NCBI GenBank assembly: GCA_020054055.1
Contig: JAGVLZ010000394.1
Coordinates: 1-5,779 of the forward strand
Reading direction: 5' to 3'
DNA from: Phycisphaerales bacterium
GTDB lineage: Bacteria; Planctomycetota; Phycisphaerae; Phycisphaerales; UBA1924
Length of the DNA stretch: 5,779 nt
This document shows, in pieces, positions 1 to 5,157 of this stretch (positions within the stretch are counted from its first letter, which is position 1; every line of letters begins with the position of its first letter). The notes below the pieces were generated by a model. That model saw nothing but the letters and a program-made list of their open reading frames with translations, did no database searches and was not told the origin of the DNA. The position numbers and the translations under genes are program-made.

Positions 1-203
1 CGCCCCCGCGCGGGCCGGTCGGCGTCGATCGCACGGATCGCGGTACGGCTCTCGATCATCGCGCGACCCGTGCAGATCACAACCTCGACCCCCGCTTCGC
101 GTGCCGCCCGCACCGCTTCGACATTGGCGCGCGACACCTTCCCGTCCGGGCCGAAGAGCGTGCCGTCGAGATCGAGCGCGATCAGGTCGAACTTGGGAGG
201 CAT
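1..203 (-). CDS. HAD-superfamily hydrolase, Cof-like (N-terminal part, cut by window edge)
   Basis: Reading the minus strand from the ATG at 203-201 gives 67 residues, open to the window edge. The start MPPKFDLIALDLDGTLFG holds HAD motif I, DxDGT, with the nucleophile Asp at residue 11 and the second Asp at 13. Motif II is the Thr in VVICTGR at residues 41-47. A segment SRANVEAVRAAREAGVEV lies between them, the usual spacing for Cof/YidA-type sugar-phosphate or nucleotide phosphatases. These are cytoplasmic Mg-dependent phosphatases of broad specificity, so the substrate cannot be named. The cap domain and motifs III and IV lie outside the window. The gene is divergent from the M20 peptidase gene, with 63 bases between the two starts, so it is probably not part of the arginine operon. 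No clear ribosome binding site is seen before the ATG. Confidence 0.88.
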   Translation of the reverse strand, partial: MPPKFDLIALDLDGTLFGPDGKVSRANVEAVRAAREAGVEVVICTGRAMIESRTAIRAIDADRPARG

Positions 204-206
204 CGT

Positions 207-246
207 CCCATCACCCTATCACCCCACACCCCGTCACCCTTCACCC
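207..246 (-). repeat. G-tract tandem motif (potential G-quadruplex) in divergent intergenic region
   Basis: On the minus strand this stretch has six runs of three or four G separated by 3-5 bases. The spacers are TGAA, TGAC, TGT, TGATA and TGAT, so it is a degenerate tandem repeat of GGGTGA. Four such runs with short loops are the textbook pattern for an intramolecular G-quadruplex, and here there are two runs to spare. It fills most of the spacer between the divergent HAD and M20 genes and ends a few bases before the HAD start. It could affect transcription or translation of the HAD gene. Folding is inferred from pattern only. Confidence 0.6.
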
Positions 247-248
247 TC

Positions 249-262
249 GGGTACAACTACCC
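249..262 (+). promoter_or_regulatory. Perfect hairpin GGGTA-CAAC-TACCC overlapping a possible -10 box before the M20 gene
   Basis: GGGTA (249-253) and TACCC (258-262) are perfect inverted repeats around a CAAC loop, four bases before the ATG at 267. TACAAC at 252-257 inside it resembles a -10 hexamer. If used, transcription would start about 264-267, giving a leaderless or nearly leaderless mRNA. There is no Shine-Dalgarno sequence before the ATG, which would fit leaderless initiation. No convincing -35 box is seen. The palindrome could equally be a repressor site. All functional reading is inference. Confidence 0.3.
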
Positions 263-266
263 CCGG

Positions 267-1547
267 ATGAAGACCCCGCCCGCACTCCGCGAACGACTCG
301 CCTCGATCATCGCCCCTCGGCGTCAGGAGATGATCGCCGATCTGGCGCGCTTCGTCGCGATCCCGACGGGGAACAACCACGCGCCGGGCCTCGATACGTT
401 TCGCGCGATCCTTGTCGCACGCCTCGAAGCGCTCGGTGCGAAGCCCGAGTTCATCCCCGGCGATGCGCGCCCCGACTGGCTCACGGAATCGGCGGACGCG
501 AGTGCGCCGAAGCGATTCGATCCTCCGCCGACCGTCGTCTGTCGCCGCCCCGCCGATGGCCAGCCCCGCATCCTCCTCGCGGGCCACATCGACACGGTCT
601 TCGATCCCCGCGGCCCATTCCAGACCCTCACCCTCGCCCCCGACGGGAAAACCGCGACAGGTCCCGGTGTCGCTGACATGAAGGGCGGGATTCTCATCGC
701 GCTCGTCGCCCTCGAAGCGCTCGAAAAGGTGTGCATCCCCGTTTCATGGTCCTTCCTCCTGAACAGCGACGAGGAGACAGGCTCGTACGCCTCCGACCGC
801 GCGCTCCGCGCCGAAGCGTCGAAGCACGAAATCGGACTTGCGCTCGAGCCGGCGCTCCCCGATGGCGGATTGGTGATCGAGCGCAAAGGCTCCGGCCAGT
901 TCTTCATCGAGGCCTTCGGAAAGAGCGCCCACGCGGGACGCGATTTCGACAAGGGAGTCTCCGCCGTCTACGCGCTCGCCCGCTCGATCACGCGCTGCGA
1001 AGAGATGAGCGACCTTCCCCGCGGCATCACCGTCAACATCGGCCCGCTCCGCGGCGGGATTGCCACGAACATTGTTCCCGACTACGCCGCCGCGTGGGGG
1101 AACGTGCGGTTTCCCGATGCGAAAGACGCCGCGGAACTCGCGCAAGGACTCAACGAACTCAATACGGCGCACGCTGACGCCGAGGATGAGTCCTCGAATC
1201 ATCGGGCCGAACCACCCGAGGCTTCGTCGAGGACTTCTCAGCCTCGGCGTCCCTCGATCCGAGTGCGCCAATCGTTCGCCCGCCCCGCCAAGCCCCTCAC
1301 TCCCCAATCACAACAACTCGCCGACACCATCCGCGCCGTTTCAGAATCCCTCGGCGTCGCGCTCCCCTTCGGCTCCTCCGGCGGCGTCTGCGATGGAAAC
1401 AACCTTCAGGATGCGGGGCTGACAACACTCGACACGCTCGGCGTCAAGGGCGGCGGCCTGCACACGCACCAGGAATGGATCAACCTCGACAGCCTTGTTG
1501 AACGCGCGACGCTGCTCGCGTGCGTGCTTGCTGAACTCTTCGATTGA
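267..1547 (+). CDS. M20-family zinc peptidase, glutamate carboxypeptidase (CPG2)-like; candidate N-succinylglutamate desuccinylase
   Basis: The 426-residue product has the full M20 metal set. His107 and Asp109 lie in LLAGHIDTVF, and the bridging Asp137 in GPGVADMKGG. The catalytic Glu169 and ligand Glu170 lie in NSDEETGS, Glu194 in LALEPA, and His399 in GLHTHQEW. The lid/dimer domain follows the usual SAHAG motif (His222). Order and spacing match the carboxypeptidase G2 branch, which cleaves N-acyl or folyl bonds to a C-terminal glutamate. No signal peptide is visible, so it is probably cytoplasmic. Because astC, astA and astD follow and no M14-type AstE is present, the suggested job is cleaving N-succinylglutamate to succinate and glutamate; this is inference. 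Residues 304-328 form a hydrophilic Ser/Arg/Glu-rich insert encoded by a DNA palindrome; the family sequence resumes at PSIRVRQSFARP. The start is the first ATG and has no Shine-Dalgarno. Another M20 activity, such as acylamino-acid deacylase, is possible. Confidence 0.9.
   Translation: MKTPPALRERLASIIAPRRQEMIADLARFVAIPTGNNHAPGLDTFRAILVARLEALGAKPEFIPGDARPDWLTESADASAPKRFDPPPTVVCRRPADGQPRILLAGHIDTVFDPRGPFQTLTLAPDGKTATGPGVADMKGGILIALVALEALEKVCIPVSWSFLLNSDEETGSYASDRALRAEASKHEIGLALEPALPDGGLVIERKGSGQFFIEAFGKSAHAGRDFDKGVSAVYALARSITRCEEMSDLPRGITVNIGPLRGGIATNIVPDYAAAWGNVRFPDAKDAAELAQGLNELNTAHADAEDESSNHRAEPPEASSRTSQPRRPSIRVRQSFARPAKPLTPQSQQLADTIRAVSESLGVALPFGSSGGVCDGNNLQDAGLTTLDTLGVKGGGLHTHQEWINLDSLVERATLLACVLAELFD
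1176..1251. repeat. Palindromic repeat-like element inserted in frame within the M20 peptidase gene
   Basis: The arms 1176-1197 and 1227-1251 are inverted copies: 21 paired bases, one mismatch (A/C at 1186) and a three-base bulge. Each arm can also fold alone: CGAGGA-TGAG-TCCTCG at 1181-1196 and CGAGG/CCTCG at 1228-1246. A third hairpin, TCGGG/CCCGA (1202-1206 with 1215-1219), sits in the middle. The element can therefore form one long branched stem or three consecutive hairpins. It spans codons 304-328, about 25 codons without a stop, exactly where the protein departs from the family pattern. It recalls REP/MITE-like or Rickettsia-type palindromic elements that insert in genes and are translated. 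No second copy is present in this window, and clear target duplications were not seen. Confidence 0.65.
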
Positions 1548-1576
1548 CCGAGTGATTCCCGAACATTTCCCCGCCG

Positions 1577-1585
1577 TGCTACACT
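1577..1585 (+). promoter_or_regulatory. Extended -10 promoter-like site upstream of the aminotransferase gene
   Basis: TGCTACACT fits the extended -10 form TGnTAnnnT (TG at 1577-1578, hexamer TACACT at 1580-1585). It lies 30 bases after the M20 stop codon, in the 121-base spacer. Only a weak -35 (TTCCCG at 1556-1561, 18-base spacing) can be proposed, which is tolerable for an extended -10. Transcription would start near 1592 and give a leader of about 77 bases before the ATG at 1669. This would let the aminotransferase be expressed separately from the M20 gene. Confidence 0.4.
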
Positions 1586-1668
1586 ATCGGACCCGTCTCA
1601 CGAAGCACCGTCATGCCCCCCGTTCCGACCGGCCGATCCTCGGTGTTCCGCCTGAATCTCAACCATCC

Positions 1669-3141
1669 ATGACCACCACCACCAACCCATCCACGGCCAT
1701 CACGCAGGGCGAGCAACTCCGTCAGAGCCCCGCCGTGCGCAACGCCGTCAGCGCCATTGTCGCCGAGGTGCGCGCACGCTCAGCGCAGTTGACCGATGTG
1801 CGCGGCCCGCGAGCCCCCGAACTCTCGACGACATACAAGCAGGCTCTCGACACCGCCGCCGCCGTCCGGGGCCGACCCATCTACTACCCCTACCTCGGCT
1901 CGGGGCTGGGCAACGGTCCCTTCGTCGAACTCCTCGACGGCTCGGTGAAACTCGACATGTTGACGGGGATCGGAGCGCAGTTCTTCGGCCATTCCGACCC
2001 GGAACTCGTTGCGGTCGCCCTCGAAGCCGCGACCAGCAATGTCACCCTTCAGGGTCACCTTGCCGGCAACGAGGAGGCGGTCCGCTTCGCCGAACTCATC
2101 CTCGATCAGGCGAAGAAGCACACGCGGATGGCGCACTGCTTCCTCACCAACAACGGCGCGATGGCCAACGAGAACGCGCTCAAAATCTGCTTTCAGAAGA
2201 ACGCCCCCGCCAGCCGCGTGATCGCCTTCGAGAACTGCTTCATGGGTCGCTCGTGGGCGATGTCTCAGATCGGCGACGCCGCCGCGAACCGCGGGGGGTT
2301 GCCGCTGAACGTGCTCGTGGATTACATGCCCTTCTACGACGGGGCGGCGGCAAAGCGGATGCAGGCAGGGGATGTCTCGGGTCAGACGCGGTTTATCGAC
2401 ATGGCCGTGAAGCACCTGCGCCAATACGTCGAGCGCTACCCCGGCCAGCACGCCTGTTTCGTCTTCGAACTCGTGCAGGGTGAGGGTGGATTCAACACCG
2501 CGCCACCGGAGTTCTTCAAGGAACTCATCAAGGTCTGCAAGGATGCGAAGATCGCGGTATGGGACGATGAGATCCAGACTTTCGGACGCACGCAATCCAT
2601 GTTCGCGTACGAAGCGATGGGGATTGGCGCGGAGATCGACATCCTCTGCTTCGGCAAGATGACGCAGGTCTGCGGCGTGCTCTACGCCGCCGATTACAAC
2701 CCCAAGCCTGGGCTTCTCTCCGCGACCTTCCTCGGCTCGACCGATGCCCTCCGCGTCGGCCGCCGCGTCATCGAGCGCCTGCGCGACGGCGATTTCTACG
2801 GCCCAAACGGCCGCATCGCGAAGCATCACGAGCATTTCGTCAAGCACGCGCGTGCCCTGATCGCCAAGCACCCTGAGTGGTTCCCCGCGTGCCCCGATGT
2901 CACGGACCTCGTCGGCGGCACAGGCGGCATGATGCGCTTCACCCCCTACGGCGGTAAGAAGGATCCCGTGCTGAAACTCTGCCACGCGCTCTTCGAGGAG
3001 GGGGTCATTACCTTCTACTGCGGCCACGGGCCGTACCACGTCCGCATGTTGCCACCGCTCGGCATCCTCGACGAATCCGTGTGGCCGAAGTGCTTCGCAT
3101 TGATCGAACAAGGCATGACGAAAGCGGCGGTCTGTGGTTGA
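1669..3141 (+). CDS. astC: Class III PLP-dependent aminotransferase, AstC-like (succinylornithine transaminase role)
   Basis: The product is 490 residues from the ATG at 1669. The frame is open up to an ATG at 1495, but that overlaps the M20 gene by 53 bases and adds 58 residues without family character, so 1669 is preferred. Class III landmarks are present: GHSDPE (107-112), NNGAMANENALK (161-172, equivalent to NSGAEANEAA), FMGRS (191-195), and WDDEIQTFGRT (298-308) with Asp300 for the PLP pyridine nitrogen. The Schiff-base lysine is Lys330 in ILCFGK, followed by TFLGST (353-358). Arg459 in VRMLPPLGI is placed to bind the substrate carboxylate. The neighbouring astA and astD suggest it converts N2-succinylornithine and 2-oxoglutarate to succinylglutamate semialdehyde and glutamate. 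At 490 residues it is longer than typical AstC/ArgD enzymes (about 400), with an extra N-terminal region of roughly 60 residues, and several motifs are divergent. The fold is certain; the substrate rests on context. No Shine-Dalgarno precedes the start. Confidence 0.82.
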   Translation: MTTTTNPSTAITQGEQLRQSPAVRNAVSAIVAEVRARSAQLTDVRGPRAPELSTTYKQALDTAAAVRGRPIYYPYLGSGLGNGPFVELLDGSVKLDMLTGIGAQFFGHSDPELVAVALEAATSNVTLQGHLAGNEEAVRFAELILDQAKKHTRMAHCFLTNNGAMANENALKICFQKNAPASRVIAFENCFMGRSWAMSQIGDAAANRGGLPLNVLVDYMPFYDGAAAKRMQAGDVSGQTRFIDMAVKHLRQYVERYPGQHACFVFELVQGEGGFNTAPPEFFKELIKVCKDAKIAVWDDEIQTFGRTQSMFAYEAMGIGAEIDILCFGKMTQVCGVLYAADYNPKPGLLSATFLGSTDALRVGRRVIERLRDGDFYGPNGRIAKHHEHFVKHARALIAKHPEWFPACPDVTDLVGGTGGMMRFTPYGGKKDPVLKLCHALFEEGVITFYCGHGPYHVRMLPPLGILDESVWPKCFALIEQGMTKAAVCG

Positions 3142-3152
3142 GGGCAGGTCGT

Positions 3153-3419
3153 ATGAACAAGAAACAAAAAGAGTTGCTGGAGTTCTCCTTAGTTGTTATG
3201 GCTGGCGCAGTGATCTTTCCGCCTTGGGATACATCAAAGGGTACTGTTTGGCGGTTTCTTTTCGATCCACCACGCAGCGCCGAGATCGCCATCGGACCTC
3301 TTGCGCTAACACTCTTGCTCATCAGCATCGTAGCTGGAGCAGTCTGGAGTTCTTTGGGAAGTGTAAAGTCCGGCGGAAGCGATGTTCCACAATCAGAGCA
3401 AGACAGAAAGGGGCTGTGA
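3153..3419 (+). CDS. Small two-helix membrane protein of unknown function
   Basis: This 88-residue product is not recognised. Its sequence shows a short basic/hydrophilic start (MNKKQKE), a first hydrophobic segment at about 8-26 (LLEFSLVVMAGAVIFPPW), and a polar loop with WDTSKG and FDPPRSAE. A second hydrophobic segment lies at about 46-68, followed by a Ser/Gly/Asp/Gln-rich hydrophilic tail. Two inner-membrane helices with both ends cytoplasmic would fit the charges. The ATG at 3153 is chosen because GAGGGCAGG (3140-3148) sits just before it; the in-frame ATG at 3081 lies inside the aminotransferase gene. The start is 11 bases after the aminotransferase stop, and the stop is two bases before the next ATG, so the two small genes are likely co-translated. 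G+C is far below the flanks (about 48% for 3181-3240, against about 72% for 2701-2760 by hand count), which suggests acquisition. Confidence 0.68.
   Translation: MNKKQKELLEFSLVVMAGAVIFPPWDTSKGTVWRFLFDPPRSAEIAIGPLALTLLLISIVAGAVWSSLGSVKSGGSDVPQSEQDRKGL
3405..3413 (+). promoter_or_regulatory. Strong ribosome binding site for the second small gene
   Basis: AGAAAGGGG ends eight bases before the ATG at 3422 and lies within the last codons of the membrane-protein gene. It fixes the start of the downstream gene, whose frame is otherwise open back to 3134. The pathway genes 267, 1669 and 3823 have no comparable site. Confidence 0.55.
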
Positions 3420-3421
3420 AT

Positions 3422-3763
3422 ATGACGAAGTATGCGGCGCAGTTGACGTATGACTATTCAGGAAGCACGGACAAAACGGTATTCAATCTTTTGCGCGCCG
3501 GCTTGGAACAGTTAGGATGGAATAAAATTGGAACGACTTCGTATCAGATCCAGACAAATGATATCGATGTAGTATGGCGAGGATTACTGTGCATGGCAGC
3601 GGTCAACCCGAGGATCGGCGACCTTGGATCGTTGGCTGTGCATGTCTCTAGAATAGATCCTGGGGAAGAACGGGAGAGAAGGACAGACGCTCTTCTGAAA
3701 ATTCAAATGGAACACAAGTTACCGGAGATACAAAATCTTCCTCTTGGTTGTTCCTCTAGATAG
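3422..3763 (+). CDS. Small soluble protein of unknown function; possible Cas2/SinR-like ferredoxin fold
   Basis: The product is 113 residues from the ATG at 3422. It has no signal peptide or membrane segment. The predicted order is a strand (YAAQLTYDYSG, 4-14), a helix (TVFNLLRAGLEQLGW, 19-33), a strand ending in TTSYQIQTND, a helix around VVWRGLLCMAAV, a strand (GSLAVHVSRI) and a charged C-terminal helix. An initial TYD strand, a first helix ending in LGW and a second strand with an S/T-[YW] pattern recall the small SinR/Cas2/VapD-type ferredoxin-like proteins. The catalytic or binding role cannot be inferred, and this likeness is a pattern impression only. It follows the membrane-protein gene by two bases with a strong ribosome binding site, so the two probably act together. 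Composition is low in G+C (about 43% for 3481-3540), unlike the genes around it. It could be a stress or defence cassette, or simply an orphan pair. Confidence 0.65.
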   Translation: MTKYAAQLTYDYSGSTDKTVFNLLRAGLEQLGWNKIGTTSYQIQTNDIDVVWRGLLCMAAVNPRIGDLGSLAVHVSRIDPGEERERRTDALLKIQMEHKLPEIQNLPLGCSSR

Positions 3764-3798
3764 ACGCGCTCAATTTGGTGTCTCGGTGCAAGGACCAT

Positions 3799-3822
3799 CC
3801 CCCCCCGGTATATCTGTGATAG
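3799..3822 (+). promoter_or_regulatory. Possible leaderless promoter for astA, preceded by a C8 tract
   Basis: Eight C residues (3799-3806) are followed by GG and TATATC (3809-3814), a fair -10 hexamer. The ATG at 3823 lies nine bases past the hexamer, so transcription from here would begin almost at the start codon. No Shine-Dalgarno is seen, which suits leaderless initiation. No convincing -35 is found at the right distance. A separate promoter here would restore astA expression downstream of the inserted low-GC pair. Confidence 0.35.
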
Positions 3823-4989
3823 ATGATTTCCATGTTCTTCCTCCGCGAAACAACCCCCGCCGACCTCGACACGCTCTACAAACTGGCGCGGATGGTTCAC
3901 TTCATTAACTTGCCCGCCGACAAGGACGTGATCGGCGAGAAGATCGCCCGCTCCCGCGCCTCCTTCCTCTCCGCCGCGACGGGCGAGAGGGCCCGCTTCG
4001 ACCCATCGCTCGACGGCAGCGCGGTCAAGGGCTCGCCCCTCTACATGTTCTCGATCATCGACAGCGAGACGCAGACCTGCCACGGCACGGCCATGATCAT
4101 CGCCAAGATGGGCTACCCGGGAAACCCCAATCTTGCCTTCGACGTCTCAACCAAGAACTTCTTCAGCAAGGACCTGGGGCAGGGGACGAGCCACCTCGTC
4201 CTGAAACTGCACCTCGATGAATCCAGCCCCACCGAGATCGGCGGCCTGATCCTCACCCCCAGCATGCGCAAGCACCCGGAGCGCCTCGGCAAGCAACTTT
4301 CGCTCGTGCGGTTCCACTTCATGGGGCTGCACCCCGAACTCTTCTCCGAGCGCGTCATCGCGGAGATGATCCCGCCGATGGCCGCCGACGGGCGGAGCGT
4401 GTTCTGGGAGGCGCTGGGGCGTCGCTTCATCAACCTCTCGTACATCGAGGCGGACATGTTCTGCCAGCATTCGCGCGAGTTCATGGTGAGCCTGCTGCCC
4501 CGCGAGGAGATCTACGTCACGCTCCTCCCCCCCGAGGCGCGCCAGGTCATCGGCCAGGTCGGCCCCGACACCAAGCCCGCGCGGAAGATGCTCGAAGACA
4601 TTGGTTTCCAGTACAAGAACCGCGTGGACCCCTTCGATGGCGGGCCGCACATCGAGGCCCGCCTCGAAGACATCACGCTCGTCAAAGCAACGCAGCACGA
4701 CCTCTTCGCCGGACCCTGTCCCGCGTCGCAGTGCAAGAAACACGGCTTTGTCTCGGTGCTCCACGAGGACGGCAAGTTCCGCGCGGTTCACACGCCTTAC
4801 ACCGCCCTCGAATCCGGCAGCCGAGCGATCAAACTCCCCAAAGAGGCCGTCGAAGTGCTGATGCTCGAAGCGGGGATGCCCATCGGCGTTACGCCCATCA
4901 ACCTCCACGGCCGCCCGGAGCCGAAGAAGCAAGCGAAGAGCACGAAGCGCACGCCGAAGAAGAAACGCGCCTCGCGTGCGGCGGCCTGA
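3823..4989 (+). CDS. astA: Arginine N-succinyltransferase
   Basis: The 388-residue product matches the AstA family along its length. It has an N-terminal RETTPADLDTLYKLA segment (8-22), SPLYMFSIIDSETQTCHGTAMI (71-92), and the acyltransferase core with IGGLILTPSMRKHPERLGK (139-157). FWEALGRRF (194-202), ADMFC (210-214), VIGQVGPDTKPARKMLEDIGF (242-262) and DPFDGGPHIEA (269-279) follow; the last three are close to E. coli AstA. The enzyme transfers succinyl from succinyl-CoA to the alpha-amino group of arginine (or ornithine in some relatives), the first step of the AST pathway, in the cytoplasm. E. coli AstA is 344 residues. The extra length here includes a basic tail at 364-388 rich in Lys/Arg, Pro and Ala, absent from the classical enzymes. 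The start may be ATG 3823 or ATG 3832 (MFFLRETT); the latter aligns better with family N-termini, while 3823 suits the nearby -10 box. Confidence 0.95.
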   Translation: MISMFFLRETTPADLDTLYKLARMVHFINLPADKDVIGEKIARSRASFLSAATGERARFDPSLDGSAVKGSPLYMFSIIDSETQTCHGTAMIIAKMGYPGNPNLAFDVSTKNFFSKDLGQGTSHLVLKLHLDESSPTEIGGLILTPSMRKHPERLGKQLSLVRFHFMGLHPELFSERVIAEMIPPMAADGRSVFWEALGRRFINLSYIEADMFCQHSREFMVSLLPREEIYVTLLPPEARQVIGQVGPDTKPARKMLEDIGFQYKNRVDPFDGGPHIEARLEDITLVKATQHDLFAGPCPASQCKKHGFVSVLHEDGKFRAVHTPYTALESGSRAIKLPKEAVEVLMLEAGMPIGVTPINLHGRPEPKKQAKSTKRTPKKKRASRAAA

Positions 4990-4997
4990 AGAGCGGG

Positions 4998-5121
4998 CAC
5001 GGATGGCACGGATGGGACGAGAGATGGCACACACAAGACTTCGTGTGAAGGAATCTACCAGGCGGCCCTTCTATCCGATCCAATCCGTGACATCTCCTTC
5101 TTCGTCCGTGTAATCTGTGCC
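4998..5121. repeat. Spacer with CACGGAT direct and inverted repeats
   Basis: The 168-base spacer between astA and astD has a perfect 9-base tandem repeat, CACGGATGG, at 4998-5006 and 5007-5015. An inverted copy, ATCCGTG, lies at 5083-5089, with a degenerate continuation TCCGTGTAATCTGTGCC at 5105-5121. A small hairpin, CACAC (5030-5034) with GTGTG (5043-5047) around eight bases, lies between. Such ATCCGTG-type units look like dispersed intergenic repeat material rather than a gene. No T-tract follows the hairpin, so a terminator is not claimed. Confidence 0.45.
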
Positions 5122-5148
5122 AACGTCTTCGCCCGACAGCGCCACCGT

Positions 5149-5154
5149 GGTGAG
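5149..5154 (+). promoter_or_regulatory. Candidate ribosome binding site for astD at a CTG start
   Basis: GGTGAG lies three bases before the CTG at 5158. The spacing is short, but the site is the only purine-rich element in front of the point where aldehyde dehydrogenase homology begins, and it supports CTG as the start. Confidence 0.35.
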
Positions 5155-5157
5155 CCC

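Noticed and set aside
1544..1549. TTGACC as a -35 box for the TACACT -10 at 1580
   Set aside because: The spacing is 30 bases, far from the 16-18 needed; it also overlaps the M20 stop codon.
1495..1668. N-terminal extension of the aminotransferase from ATG 1495
   Set aside because: It overlaps the M20 gene, includes the promoter-like site, and codes for residues with no family character.
1780..3111. Long minus-strand open frame (443 residues) opposite the aminotransferase
   Set aside because: It is an antisense shadow caused by high G+C third positions; the plus frame has all class III aminotransferase motifs.
3422..3763. CRISPR adaptation gene (true Cas2)
   Set aside because: There is no CRISPR array or other cas gene in the window, and the resemblance is only in the order of predicted strands and helices.
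4147..5034. Minus-strand open frame of 295 residues opposite astA
   Set aside because: Arg/Glu/His-rich shadow with no recognisable domain; the plus strand is unmistakable AstA.
5028..5047. Hairpin CACAC/GTGTG as a terminator after astA
   Set aside because: The stem is only five pairs with an eight-base loop and no U-tract follows.
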